Source: Tetracentron sinense
Taxonomy: Eukaryota > Streptophyta > Magnoliopsida > Trochodendrales > Trochodendraceae
Length of the DNA stretch: 64,000 bases
Assembly (NCBI GenBank): GCA_015143295.1
Contig: CM026570.1
Location: forward strand, 6,038,047-6,102,046
Direction: 5' to 3'
Position 1 is the stretch's first letter. Each line of letters begins with the position of its first letter. The translations under genes and the position numbers were made by a program. Positions 1-11,915 of this stretch are shown piece by piece. The notes beneath the pieces are model-generated. The model had not been told where the DNA came from, did not search any database, and saw only the letters and a list, made by a program, of their open reading frames with translations.

Positions 1-160
1 TGAAAACACTAAGAGGCTTTGCTGTGAAGAACTTGAGCTCCCATGCACACCTATTTATATTAGGTGCTGAGAGTGATGGACTCCACTGTTTAACAGAAGC
101 AATTTGCAAAAGATGCATGGAAGATAATAATAAATGTTAGTTTTAGATATTTCGGTGGAT
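1..160 (-). promoter_or_regulatory. Promoter of a CC-type GRX gene off the left edge
   Basis: This stretch matches the upstream regions of the minus-strand glutaredoxins at 10.9 kb, 20.4 kb, 32.2 kb and 39.2 kb. The shared parts are a leader-like segment around 1-50, a minus-strand TATA-like box at about 52-62 and the segment ending in GGATTCCCAAATAACC near 158. In copy 1 the TATA box lies about 120 bp from the ATG, so the corresponding start codon here would fall about 70 bp beyond the left edge. None of the coding region is visible. Confidence 0.75.
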
Positions 161-870
161 TCCCAAATAACCTTTTATCACAGCGAATAACCCGTGTTAC
201 ATTTGACAAATCTTTATATACAATACAGTTAAGGAATTTTGAAATTGTACGGACTGCCAATTCTAAAATGGCAATATTGTCCTAAATGCTAGTCATTGGA
301 AATCTATTCTAGAGTTGGGTATTTTTCCTAAAGGCAGTCATTGACCCGACATGTCAACCCGTCCGTTTTTCGGGGTTCTAGTGAGCTAGTGTTATCTGTA
401 CTGAATTATGATCTGATTCGGTTTTGAAGGCAATATTCGGGCCAGCCCGACCCATATAGAGCCTTTCCTATCCTATCTTATGATTGGCATAAAAACTGCA
501 CTATATCTAATCTATATTGGAGCATCTTTTGAGTTGGGAAAAGTTGGGGTTTATCCCATGAGACCAATTGCCAATCCTTTTTCTGTAATAAGATTCGCTC
601 CCATTTCATGATGACCAAAAGCCAAAAGAAAACAAAAGTGGAAGAAGAATTCAAAAACATAAAATTGAAAAGAAAGGCCAAAATTCAATCACGAGCCATT
701 TGACCCATCACAGATTTTTGGATGGTGGTGATGCAATCATCGGCAACACTCCGTCGAAATGATCACCACCCAACAGAGATAATGCAATTTGGGTCTATGG
801 TTCCTCGGGTTGTTTATCTGCAATCAAAATTAATGGGCATGTATATTACTATAAATAATCATTAATGTAG
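161..870 (-). other. Conserved 5' flank of GRX unit 0
   Basis: Contains the anchor blocks that recur upstream of every minus-strand GRX: a block around 400-425 reading ACTGAATTATGATCTGATTC and a block around 515-580 containing GGGGTTTATCCCATGAGACC. Equivalent blocks are at 11400-11570, 21180-21350, 32967-33110 and 39773-39960. No gene is seen; the 67-codon frame at 478-681 is a chance frame present in several units. Confidence 0.7.
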
Positions 871-872
871 GA

Positions 873-1015
873 GCAATGCTAAGTCCGCTTTCCTCCACAT
901 CCAAGACAAAATAAAATGGTGAGTCCTATAAAAAGATGTTATATTTTTTTGTCTTCTTGTATAAAAAAAAAAATGAACAAGGAGGAAAGTTGACCTAACA
1001 TTGCTCAGACATAAG
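873..1015. mobile_element. MITE-like inverted repeat (AATGCTAAGTC ends)
   Basis: The left end GAGCAATGCTAAGTC and the right end, read in reverse complement as GAGCAATGTTAGGTC, form imperfect terminal inverted repeats. They continue inward to a shared TTTCCTCC / GGAGGAAAG pair. The centre is A- and T-rich. A related piece is at 40915-41085. No clear target duplication was found, so the superfamily is not assigned. Confidence 0.5.
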
Positions 1016-2100
1016 ACCCACCCGAAATTGACTGATGAGTTAAAACCTAAATCCTAACCCATGAAATAACCGCTTAGTTGGATGAGTTGACGGGCAAGGT
1101 CCTAAAATTGCCACCCTAGTTCTAACTTGTAACCTAAAACTATTTCCGTCCATTCTTTTGACGAGACTTATAAGGTTCGGCACTTTGTTGACTTGTCATT
1201 TGATAATATGCATTTTATTTTGAAAACTTGATGTATTGTGCTTATCATCTCTTGGGTTGCAATTCTTGTAAGAATTCAAGTGCAACGAAATGAATGATGT
1301 CAAATCTCATATAAAATGAAAAGACTTAAAATCTCATGATGATAAGAATTAACCTTGTTAACAACCTTAACAAAGTGACTCAAATTTCCTACCAAGTATC
1401 ATAACGAAGTGTAAAATGCCAAATTTTATAAGTCTCAACAAAAGAATGGACCCTTAAAAAAAACAAATAATTTTTTTTCTCATTGCAAAATGCTTATGAA
1501 GTGTAATTAAGCTGCCCCTAAATGGCTTATCTCTACTATCATAATGAGAATAGTAGTGATTAGAGGACTCGCAAGGTCCTCTTGCTATCTGACTACCCAA
1601 ACAAATTTCAAAAAAAAAAAAAAAAAGATAACTCTAATGGTTAAAATTTCTTAACTACACTTAAATAGACACATGTTGCCTTCCAATTGAAAGGTCTTCT
1701 AGCAAATTGACTGTCTTCAATTATTTATTCTCCTAATGAGAATAAGGCCCTTAAAAACATTGATTGAGTTTTGCTACTATACACAAAATTACCCTTACAC
1801 TTATCCTCTTTGTATTAATGATAAAATTACTCTTGCCATTAATATCTTCATTATTTCTACTATTATAATCATTATTAACAAAGTTACTTTTATACTTATA
1901 TTTTCTTTTTCTTCTCTAATGAGAATGATAAAATTATCCTTAGTCTTATATCTTTCCTATTTCTAGTATCACAATGAGAAAATTTACCATTATATTCGAT
2001 AAAATTTCTCTTACACGTATCCCCTTCCCTCTCTCTTACGTGCAAGGCACGTGTAGCTACTAGTCTGGTAATAAATTAAGTAATTTTCCTCTTATATAGT
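1016..2100. other. AT-rich intergenic DNA with an unclassified insertion
   Basis: Compared with the other units, the motif TGGCTTATCTGGTAATAAA is split here between about 1527 and 2065 by roughly 540 bp of AT-rich DNA containing repeated CTAATGAGAAT / CACAATGAGAA motifs. This suggests an insertion of unknown type. No gene or clear terminal repeats are seen. Confidence 0.4.
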
Positions 2101-2356
2101 ACAAGTTTGAAGTCTCTTCATGGACAAACATCATACATCATGACACCGACAAAAGACGCAAGCAAAGATACCATGAAGTCCCACCACATTATCTTCTTTT
2201 CATGCACCTTTGCAATTTGGAAAGAGATAGAGAGGCTGGTGCGAGTGGGGAAGGAATGTCAACTTTACAACAAAGTGTATAAGATAAAGAAGAATGCGAG
2301 TTCGGATCGTGGCATCACAGATTTGCAGGAAGAATACCTCTCCATCCAAACACGAG
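2101..2356 (-). other. Conserved distal flank block, left part (unit 0)
   Basis: Matches 13280-13560, 22240-22510, 34180-34515 and 40480-41170. The block contains GAAGTCCCACCACATTATCT and a stretch reading GGCATCACAGATTTG. It is interrupted at about 2357 by the foldback element and resumes at about 7109. The frame at 2107-2505 is not conserved across units and is not called as a gene. Confidence 0.6.
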
Positions 2357-5300
2357 GAAAGTACGGAAATGGGCTTCGGATTATGAAAAAACCCGAAAAT
2401 GGGCTCCATTTTTTATTTTTTATTTTTGTAGGCTTCTACAGTGGTTTTAGTGAGCACGTGCTTTCTTCTCTTTTTTTCTCTTCAAAATACCCCCAACTCT
2501 GTTAGAGATCCCTTCAACACTGTGCGACTGAGCTTAAACTTAAGCTTTCCCTTTCGTTGAAGCTTGTATCCGAAACCCAAGCTTTCCCCTTCGTTGCAAT
2601 TGAGCTAAAACCATTCTGCTTCATCTTGAACCTTTCAACACAAACTAAACTAAACCCTTGCTTCATCCGAAACCCTTTTAAAGAAGAAGAAGAAGAAAAA
2701 GAAGAAGAAGAAGAGTGTTTTATACGTTTTTAATCCATTTTTGATGGTTACAGTGGTTATTTTCGATTTTTTCTAAGGTTTTGTGCTCATTTTTGGGATT
2801 TCCTGTTATTACAGTTTATTTTATATTATTCCAGTGCATTTTCGATGGTTTTATGCTTATTTTCGATGGATTTGTGTTTATTTTCGGTGGTTTTCTGTTA
2901 TTACAGTGCCCATTTTTGGTGGTTTTCTATTATTAGAGTGCATTTTCGAGATTATAGTGCTGTTTCGATGGTTTTGTGTTCATTTTTGGTGGTTTTTTTT
3001 TCTCATTTTCGGTGGTTTTCTGTTCTTCTGGATTCTGATAGATTTTACTCCACTTTACTATTTTGAGTATAACTTTTGACTCGTTTATCGAATTTTGATG
3101 ATTTAACTTGCGTGCACTCGTCTTTCAAAGGCGAACAACTTTTATGTTTTATACAAATCTTAATTTTGAGTTTTAAATGGTCTAAATGGGCCCACAAGTG
3201 GACTGGTCTGTAATTTCATCAGATAATACATCGGAAAACCCACTTTTGACTTAGCTTAGACTCAAGATATGAAAAAATATTAAACATGAACCTTGTTTCA
3301 ATACGGTTCTAATGGTATAAGAATCACTCGATTCTGATAAGCGATGAGAAAAATAGAGCTTTCTAAAGTTTGAGGGATGTTAACAGAAAACTACCGAAAA
3401 TGAGCACAAAACCATCGAAAAAGCATTGTAATATCGAAAATGCACTATAATAACAGAAAACCCACTTGTGGACCCATTTAGACCATTTAGAACTCAAAAT
3501 TAGGATTTTTGTAAAACATGAAAATTGTTCCCCTTCAAAAGATGAATGCAACGCAAGTTGAATCGTCAAAATACGATAAACGAGTCAAAATACTAAAACG
3601 GGTAAAATCTGTCAGAATCCAGAGGAACAGAAAACTACCGAAAATGAGACAGAAAACCACCGAAAATGAGCATGAAACCATCGAAAAAGTAATCTAATAT
3701 CAAAAATGCACTCTAATAACAGAAAACACCGAAAATAGGGAAATCCACTGAAAATGCACTGTCATTATAGTGCATTTTCGATATTACAATACTTTTTTGA
3801 TAGTTTTGTGCTTATTTTCGGTTGTTTTCTGTCTCATTTTCGGTGGTTTTCTATTCCTCTGGATTCTGATAGATTTTATTCCGTTTTAGTATTTTGATCA
3901 TAACTTTTGACTCGTTTATCGGATTTTGATGATTCAACTTGCGTTGCATTCGTCTTTCAAATGAGAACAACTTTCATGCTTTACAAAAATCCTAATTTGG
4001 AGTTTTAAATGGTCTAAATGGGCCCACAAGTGGACTGGTCTACAATTTCATCAGATAAAGCATCGGAAAACCCACTTTTGACTTAGTTTAGACTCAAGAT
4101 ATGGAAAAACATTAAACATTAACCTTGAAGAAGGTTTCAATACAGTTCTAATGGTTCAAGAATCACTCGATTCTGATAAGTGATGAAAAAACTAGAGTTC
4201 CCTAAAGTTTGAGGGATGTTAATAGAAAATCACTGAAAATGAGTACAAAACCATCGAAAAAACACTGTAATATCGAAAATGTACCATAATAACAGAAAAC
4301 TCCCAAAAATAGGCACTGTAATAACAGAAAACCATCGAAATGAGCATAAATTCATCGAAAATAAGCACAAAACCATCGAAAATGCACCGTAATAACATAA
4401 AACCATCGAAAATGAGCACAAAACTATCGAAAAAGCACTGTAATATCGAAAATGCACTATAATAATAGTATTTTTTTGATGTATTTTCCTATTTTCGATG
4501 GTTTTCTGTTATTAGAGTGCATTTTCGATATTATAGTGCTTTTTCGATGGTTTTGTGCTCATTTTCAGTGGTTTTCTGTTAACATCCCATAAACTTTAGG
4601 AAGCTCTAATTTTCTTATCGCTTATTGGAATTGAGTGATTATTTAACTATTAGAACCGTATTGGAACCCTCTTCAAGGTTCATGTTTAATGTTTTTCCAT
4701 ATCTTGAGTCTAAGCTAAGTCAAAAGTGGGTTTTCCGATGTTTTATCTGATGAAATTGCAGACTAGTCCACTTGTGGACCAATTTAGACCATTTAAAACT
4801 CAAAATTAGGATTTTTGTAAAGCATAAAAGTTGTTCCCCTTCGAAAGATGAGTGCAACGCAAGTTGAATCGTCAAAAGCTAATGAACGAGTCAAACGTTA
4901 TGATCAAAATACTAAAAGAAGATAAAATCTGTCAGAATCCAGAGGAACAGAAAATCACCGAAAATGAGACAGAAAACCACCGAAAATGAGCACAAAACCA
5001 TCGAAAAAGTACTGTAATATTGAAAATGCACTCTAATAACAGAAAACCACCAAAAATAGGAAAATCCACCGAAAAAATACTGTTATTATAGTGCATTTTC
5101 GATATTACAGTGTTTTTTTGATGGTTTTGTGCTCATTTTCGGTGGTTTTATGTTATTACGATACATTTTTGATGGTTTTGTGCTTATTTTCAATGGATTT
5201 GTGCTCATTTTTGGTAGTTTTCTGTTATTACAGTGCCTATTTTTGGTGGTTTTCTGTTATCAGAGTGCATTTTTGATATTACAGTGCTTTTTCGATGTTT

Positions 5301-7108
5301 TTGTGCTCATTTTCGGTGGTTTTCTATTAACATCCCTCAAACTTTAGGAAGTTCTAGTTTTCTCACCGCTTATCAAAATTGAGTGATTTTTGAAACATTA
5401 GAACCGTATTGGAACCCTCTTCAAGGTTCATGTTTAATGTTTTTCCATATCTTGAGTTTAAGCTAAGTCAAAAGTGGGTTTTCCGATGTTTTATCTGATG
5501 AAATTATAGACATGTCCACTTATGGATCCATTTATATCATTTAAAACTCAAAATTAGGATTTTTATAAAACATGAAAGTTGTTCCACTTTGAAAGATAAG
5601 TGCAACGCAAGTTGAATCGCAAAATTGGATGAACGAGTCAAAAATTGTGGTCAAAATACTAAAACAGGGTAAAATTTGTCAGAATCCAAAGGAACAGAAA
5701 ATCACAGAAAATGAGACAGAAAACTACCGAAAATGAGACAGAAAACCACCGAAAATGAGCATAAAATCATCTAAAAAACACTATAATATCGAAAATGCAC
5801 TCTAATAATAGAAAACCATCGAAAATAGGAAAATCCACCGAAAAACCACTATTATTATAATGCATTTTCGATATGACAATGTTTTTTCGATGGTTTTGTG
5901 CTAATTTTCAGTGATTTTATGTTCTTACAGTACATTTTCGATGTTTTGTGTTTATTTTCAATGAATTAGTGTTCATTTTCGGTGGTTTTCTGTTATTACA
6001 GTGCCTATTTTCGGGAGTTTTCTGTTATTATAGTGCATTTTCGATATTACAATATTTTTCGATGATTTTGTGCTCTTCTTCGGTGGTTTTCTGTTATTTG
6101 CAATGCATTTTCGGTGGTTTTCTGTTAACATCCCTCAAATTTTAGGAAGCTCTAGTTTTTTCATTGCTTATCGGAATCAAGTGATTCTTGAACCATTAGA
6201 ACTGTATTGGAACCCTCTTCAAGGTTCATGTTTAATGTTTTTTCATATCTTGAGTCTAAGTTAAGTCAAAAGTGGGTTTTCCAATGTTTTATCTTATGAA
6301 ATTGCAGATCAGTCTACTTGTGGGCCCCTTTAGACAATTTAAAACTCAAAATTAGGATTTTTATAAAACATGAAAGTGGCTCCCCTTTAAAAGATGAGTG
6401 CAACACAAGTTGAATCGTTGAAATCTGATGAACCAATCAAAAGTTATGGTCAAAATACTAAAATGGGATAAAATCTGTCAGAATCCAGAGGAATAGAAAA
6501 CCACCGAAAATGAGCACAAAACCATCGAAAAAACACTGTAATATCGAAAATGCACTCTAATAACAGAAAACAACCGAAAATGAATACAAATCCATCGAAA
6601 ATAAGCACAAAACCATCGAAAATACACTGTAATAAGATAAAATAAACTGTAATAACATGAAATCCCGAAAATGAGCACAAAACCCTAGAAGAAATTGAGA
6701 ATGACCACTGTAACCATCGAAAATTGATCAAAAACATATAAAACACTTTTCTTCATCTGGTTCTTCTTTTTCTTCTTCTTCTTCAAAAGTGTTTCAGATG
6801 AAGCAGAAGAGTTTAACTTAGTTTGTGTTGAAGGGTTTCAGATGAAGTTGAAGGATTTAGCTCAGTTGCAACGAAAGGGAAAACTTGGATTTCAGATGAA
6901 AGCTTCAACGAAAGGGAAAGCTTAAGTTTAAACTCAGTCGCACAGTATTGAAGGGATCTCTAACAGAGATGTGAGTATCTTGGATAGCAAAAAAAAAAGG
7001 AAAGCACGTGCTCACTAAAACTACTGTAGGAGCCGACAGAAATAAGTTTTTTTAAATGGAGCCTATTTTCGGGTTTTTTCATAATCGGGAGCCCATTTCC
7101 ATACTTTC
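2357..7108. mobile_element. Foldback-type transposon with very long inverted repeats
   Basis: The ends are inverted copies: the left reads GAAAGTACGGAAATGGGC and the right, in reverse complement, GAAAGTATGGAAATGGGC. The match continues for well over 500 bp on each side, including an AAG-rich run (about 2680-2714 and 6755-6785) and a segment reading CTTAAGCTTTCCCTTTCG. The interior is built from an approximately 350-bp module repeated in both orientations (forward near 3078-3390 and 3895-4215; reverse near 3464-3600, 4576-4960, 5328-5700 and 6128-6490). Modules are separated by runs of TTTTCGATGGTTTTGTG-type repeats. It interrupts the conserved GRX flank. No transposase is visible and all its reading frames are repeat translations. 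Foldback elements with MULE-like long ends are known in plants, but the superfamily here is uncertain because no clean target duplication was found. Confidence 0.75.
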
Positions 7109-7570
7109 TTCCACTCTCCCAACCTTAGTCATTCCAAATATCGAACAAAATCTTACTCCTACATGAAAAATATGACCATGTATTCTAAAACTATTCTTAT
7201 TCATTTAATCATTAATCTATTTTTTCAAATTCTTCTCCAACTCTCCGATTAGATTGATTGTATTCTCTGCAAACTGTGACCGATTTTTGGTGCATTTGAT
7301 TCTCCGTGTGGGCATCTTTGTACGTGTGTTGTTGCTTTCTTGTTCTATCCATCAAGTGGAATTCTGTTCCCTACATGCTTTTGGGAATGGTCGATCCACC
7401 GTCATGCGCGCGCGCAACACGTGCATGGTATGCCCTATGGATGCAGATTCCTGTGAGTATTTGTTGATCATATGGCCTATCTTTGTGAGTGGACCTGCAT
7501 CTTTACGAGGCCATTTAAATTTTGACGTACTTAGAAGTGGAAATATGCATTACCATAGCATATAATCCCC
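7109..7570 (-). other. Conserved distal flank block, right part (unit 0)
   Basis: Resumes the block broken at 2356, with CACTCTCCCAACC and then a segment containing TGCATTTGATTCTCCGTGTG. The same segment recurs at 13998-14020, 22690-22720, 34675-34700 and 41340-41360. The 103-codon frame at 7254-7565 is not maintained in the other units, so no gene is called. Confidence 0.6.
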
Positions 7571-7734
7571 TCAGAAACATTTCTATAATGAAGTAAAGCA
7601 GAAAAATTACACAATATGCCTACGTCCAAGACGGAAGAAAAAAATCCTACACAATTCCTTTGAAAAGCGGGGTTACAAAGTCTCTTCCCTCCTAATATTT
7701 TTATTTAGGGAATAATAAACAGTTTAAATATAAA

Positions 7735-7910
7735 GAGGAGCTCTGCATCACCGTATTGTGCGAAGCTCCTCTTTTTACACTATGGGGTGACAAATGTGTA
7801 CTTATAGTGTGTTGCAAAAATACCCCAACCTCCCTCAATAATTACAAACATGCCACACTCACAGTGTAAAAAGGGAGCTCATAATGATGCAGAGCTCCGG
7901 CTCAAAATTA
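7735..7910. mobile_element. Hairpin MITE of the GAGCTCTGCATC family
   Basis: Both ends carry inverted copies of GGAGCTCTGCATC-like sequence followed by TTTTTACACTA, enclosing a short AT-rich centre. Related copies are at 17975-18100, 33603-33722 and 40620-40815. The ends can themselves fold into short hairpins. Confidence 0.55.
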
Positions 7911-9860
7911 TTCTCTAAAATAAAACCCTAATCCAAAAGGAATTCATATATTTTTGACGTAAAATTACAAAATTAACATTCATGTAACCCTTATTCACTA
8001 GCTTGATCACGGAGTTGAACCTGCTGTAAACTACAAACTGACGATCAACCGCAATACAAGGCACAATCGTAACAATTTATTCTATTCACTAGCTCTACAA
8101 CTTGATAAACATTGAGTTGTCCCGGGCTCGACCCGACAAATATATACCTGATTTTTAAGTGCGAATGTAATGCATAACCAAGACCTAGACTGACTCTACT
8201 GGATATCTCTAGCCCCAGACAGGTTGGCACTCACCTCAATTGATCAAATTGTAACCCATAATTGCACCAAATTATCAATCCGGTGTCGGTGTCAGCGTCA
8301 GCAGATTGTTCATTTATGAACTGGATAAGTTCTCAACAAGGATCAGTAAGGAGATATATTCATAGCAAAGATTCGGATTGGCAACGAAAAGGGCCCTAAA
8401 ATGAGAAATAGAATTTCTTATCTTTGTAGGGACAACTCATCCTTTCAAATTGGTCCCTAGTTGTCTCAAGTGAGTTTTCTCTCTTAAAAGTTTCATTCCA
8501 CTTTGCTTAGCTACAAGAGTGATGAGAGTACGTAAAGAACTACTTCCCCATAAGGGGTATAACTTTTTAGCCTAGCTACTCACACAAGTATGGAGATCGG
8601 ATAAGGAAGCTCTCTCTGTTTGGAGACAAAGTGATTTCCAACCGAGTCGGGAATAGGAATAGGTAGTCTAGACCAGAATCTATCACCAAACAGTTAAAAA
8701 TTAGGGATGTCCCAGTGACCATACAGTTTGGAGTTGGGACAATGATAGTTCTGTAACCAAACATGGCACTCGGACAGTCCAAAGACCGCCCATAACCAAC
8801 CAAACATCAAGAGGCGACTATAGTTGCTCTAACTGGAGCAAACTAATACCAGACATCAGAACTAAGAACTAATTTCCGAAGAAACCAAATCCGGTTATCA
8901 CCCCTGGAGTCGTCATGTGTCCCTTTTGACACCCCTTAACCATGGTTAAGGTTCACCCACCCCTAGGGTTCACCCACCCATCCTTGGTTTTTAGAAAAAA
9001 ATATTAATTCTTTTTTAATATTAAAAAAATATTTTTAGGGCTTTTTTAATATTAAAATATTTATAAAAAGAAATAATATTTTTTTTTCTAAAACCAAGGA
9101 TGGGTGGGTGAATCTTAACTACAAATTAAGGGGTGTCAAAAGGGACATGTGGCGACCTCAGGGTTGATAATCGGATTTTCCAAATCCCATTATCACCGAT
9201 AGAGGATTTGGTCTCATTTCCGAATTGTAATGATACAATTCTTAGAAGGATACATACGTACAAATAAAGGGATATAAGGTTCACCCTATGACCATACACT
9301 ATAAAGTAAAATTCGAGGGTGTGTATATACTTAGGGCATATGTTAAACAATTTTAGCCACCTTAAAAGAGGTTAGGTGCACCCGTCTTATCCTAAGCAAG
9401 TGATGCTTGCAGGGAGATTAACTCAAATATATGTAATATATTTGTAGTTGTACAAAATTTATTTAGCGTACGTAAACTAAAGAACAATTGATGAAATACT
9501 TCCAATTTTGAGTCAAGGCACCAAGAGGTACGGTTCTTGATAGAATAGATTCGTGTTGTACTGTCCACAAAAAAAAATCATAATTTGGAAATTGGAAGTA
9601 GATTTTGCGAGCCTTGCTCCAGCTCATCCAATTAACCATCCACACACAATGTTCACTACCATGCTCAAGGGAGAAAAAAAGGGAGAGGATTAATGGTACT
9701 TTGATCTTTTATTCCTCCAAATCCAAAAAGAAGTAAAGGCTTCTAATTTCTTATGCTACTGTAAGAGCTCCCGGAAAAGAAGGCTAGACAATTACTCCAC
9801 CACACACACACACAACACACACAATCTCCTTATCGTCTTCATATGAAGATGTTGGGGAGT
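7911..9860. other. Duplicated 3'-flank block between GRX units
   Basis: The part 8140-8460 matches 23090-23345, sharing AAGATTCGGATTGGCAACGA. The parts 8520-8820 and 9210-9840 match 44277-44600 and 44620-45430, sharing GAAGCTCTCTCTGTTTGGAG and CTATCACCAAACAGTTAAA. The match to 44 kb is in direct orientation. No gene is seen; the short frames at 8045, 8576, 9126 and 9463 have no family features. Confidence 0.55.
8868..9197. mobile_element. Long-inverted-repeat MITE (GTCCCTTTTGACACC family)
   Basis: The left arm reads inward through TGTCCCTTTTGACACCCCTT, then GGTTAAGGTTCACCCACC and CCTTGGTTTTTAG. The right arm is its inverted copy through 9197. The arms are about 120 bp each and enclose an A/T-rich centre. 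The arms include AAATCCGGTTATCA-like outer ends. Relatives or fragments recur at 12560-12720, 13730-13880, 16290-16960, 32370-32480, 39555-39700, 51600-51660, 53250-53760 and 59910-60060. Confidence 0.65.
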
Positions 9861-10548
9861 GCTAGCCATTTTTGCATAAGAACATCTTAATTTCTTGGGT
9901 AGGGATAAAATTTACTAACGATCGAAACTAATGCCGAGATCCTGCCACCATGGCCAATCGCATTACAAAGGTGTGAGGTGAATGTCGCGCCCAGTGATTC
10001 TGTTATTCCATAATGATGATCTGAGATAAGGCACTAAGTGCAGTTCTGTTCTTCAGTACTGGTTCATAGTTTGGGAATGCTTAGTGTATAGTCTCAATTA
10101 TTCTTATGAAGGCACCACGAGAACACCATATATAGCTTTAATTAAAGACGTTTGATTTGTCACCGTTTAATTAATAAAGAATCATATAAAAGCTGAAAGG
10201 GGCACTGCAACATACAGACAAGACTACTAATTGTGTCATTCCAAATCTATTAATTATCATGTTTGCGAAATTTTCCATTTTGCCACCACATGAGTGTAAC
10301 CAAGAAAATGCAAGTTTATTTAATAAAATAAGAGGAGGATATAAGCATAAGCTAGACATAATCTATTACTAAGTACTCAGCAGACCGATAAGATGCTCGA
10401 TAAACTATTAATAAGGCATTTATCCTCATATTATATGGCCGATACAAAAGCCGTTACTCATAATGGTTACGATTGCACTGTGCTTATTTTCCTATTATGG
10501 TATCAGATTGCACTGCACTTATTCTCCTATATGGTATGAATCAGTTCA
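9861..10548 (-). other. 3' flank of GRX copy 1
   Basis: Matches 18985-19985 downstream of GRX copy 2, with shared segments such as GCCAATCGCATTACAAAGGT and GTTCTTCAGTACTGGTTCAT. No gene is seen. Confidence 0.6.
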
Positions 10549-10860
10549 TTACACCCATATAGCTCCGGCCCGTATAAGCCATGGTCTGAGAGAGCTACTG
10601 AGTTGAAGGGTCATGACCTCGCTAGCTCCGCCCGCCAACTGGCCACCGATGAACACGGCTGGAATAGCTGGATTACAGCCCATTCTCAACAGTGCCCTCT
10701 CTAATTCTCTTCCATTAGGGTCCTCGTCGAGCTGATGAACTAAGGGGTAGGCTCCATGCTCTGAAATGAGTGTCTTCATAGTGTGGCACATGCAACAATT
10801 GCTCCTACTGAAGATCACCACCGGCTTTTGAGCCGCCAACCTCATCACCCTCTCGGCCAT
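10549..10860 (-). CDS. CC-type glutaredoxin, copy 1
   Basis: A single-exon 103-residue protein, the usual length for land-plant class III (CC-type, ROXY) glutaredoxins. It has a thioredoxin-like fold with VVIFSRSN before the active site CCMC at residues 22-25. The glutathione-site AIP is at 65-67, GG is at 72-73, and the C-terminus is AGAIWV. Family members act with glutathione as thiol oxidoreductases or adaptors, bind TGA bZIP factors in nucleus and cytosol, and use a C-terminal ALWL-like motif for co-repressor and TGA contacts. Here that motif ends in Val instead of Leu. The start is the only Met matching the family length and lies about 120 bp downstream of a minus-strand TATA box near 10982-10994. 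It is nearly identical to copy 2 at 20 kb, so the duplication is recent. It looks functional; its expression and partners cannot be read from sequence. Confidence 0.92.
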   Translation of the reverse strand: MAERVMRLAAQKPVVIFSRSNCCMCHTMKTLISEHGAYPLVHQLDEDPNGRELERALLRMGCNPAIPAVFIGGQLAGGASEVMTLQLSSSLRPWLIRAGAIWV

Positions 10861-11640
10861 TCGAATTACTGATCAACAAAGGGTGTCGGAGGATCGGATC
10901 GTCGAGTTTGGATCGAAAATAAAAGAGAAAGAAGGGAAGAAGCAATGTGAGTTGTGAGGAATTTGAGCTCCCATGCACCCCTATTTATATAGGGTGGTAG
11001 AGAGTGGTGGACTACATTGTTTATATTAACAGAAACAAATTGCAGAAGAACAAAGATAAGAGAATGTTAGTTTTAGATATTTCGGTGGATTCCCAAATAA
11101 CCCTTATCATTAACTGGTAGTACCTTTGTGCCTCACTATACAGAGAATAACACTTGTCACATTTGACAAATCTTTTTATATGCAGCTAAGGAATTCTGAA
11201 ATTGTACGGACAGCCAATTTCAAAATGGCAAAATTGTCCTTAAATTGTCTTTCCTAGTCACTGGAAGTCTATAGTGGGTATTTCTCCTAAAGGCAGTCAT
11301 TGACCCGACATGTTAACCCGCCCGTTTTTCGGAGGGGTTTTGGTGGATGATGTGAGAACTAGGTTTGCTGCAAGCAAACCAAAGGTCGTGTTATTCGGAC
11401 TGAATTGTGATTTAATTCGGTTCTGAAGGCAATATTCAGTCCAGCCGACCCATAGACTCCTATCATATCTTATGATTGGCATAAAAACAGCACTCTATAT
11501 CTATATTGGAGCATCTGTTGAATTAGGAAAAGTTAGGGTTTATCCCATGAGACCAATTGCCAATCCTTTCCTGTAATAAGATTCGCACCCATTTCATGAT
11601 GAGCAAAAGCCAAAAGAAAGAAAAGTAGAGGGAGAGTGTA
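10861..11640 (-). promoter_or_regulatory. Promoter and 5' flank of GRX copy 1
   Basis: A TATA-like box (CTATATAAATAG on the minus strand) sits at about 10981-10994. It is followed upstream by the conserved GGATTCCCAAATAACC segment near 11087 and the anchor blocks at 11400-11570 shared by all minus-strand units. No other gene is present. Confidence 0.7.
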
Positions 11641-11693
11641 GAAAAATATTGAAGAAAAAGTCAAAATTCAATGTCCATATCTTATGGGTAATG

Positions 11694-11915
11694 CTAGATA
11701 TACTTTCCTTTTATGCTATGTTTGGTTGTCGAGAAAATAAGTGAAAACATGGAAAAGAAAAGAAAATTTTAGGTTTCTAATACAATTTTTAGTTATATTT
11801 TGTCAAATTTTCTTTTCTTTTCCGTGTTTTTACTTATTTTCTCAGGCAACCAAACATAGGGTTATGGAAAAGACTGCTATTTGACTTCATTAAGGCACGT
11901 GTTTTGCACTAATAA
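11694..11915. mobile_element. Older GGGTAATGCTAG MITE split by Tourist copy A
   Basis: GGGTAATGCTAGATATACTT at the left, and on the right a segment resembling the other end of the element at 24394-24620 (GCACGTGTTTTGCACTA). The Tourist element is nested inside it. The right boundary is uncertain. Confidence 0.35.
11714..11861. mobile_element. Tourist-like MITE, copy A
   Basis: A 148-bp element flanked by TTA on both sides (11711-11713 and 11862-11864), with terminal inverted repeats TGCTATGTTTGGTTG / CAACCAAACATAG extending into GAGAAAATAAGT. The three-base TTA/TAA duplication and short size fit PIF/Harbinger-derived Tourist MITEs. A close relative lies inside GRX copy 4 at 36430-36578. Confidence 0.8.

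Noticed and set aside
2783..6746. Overlapping frames on both strands reading FRWFCAHF / MVLCSFSVVF repeats
   Set aside because: They translate TTTTCGATGGTTTTGTG-type tandem motifs of the foldback element, occur in both orientations and have no independent support as genes.
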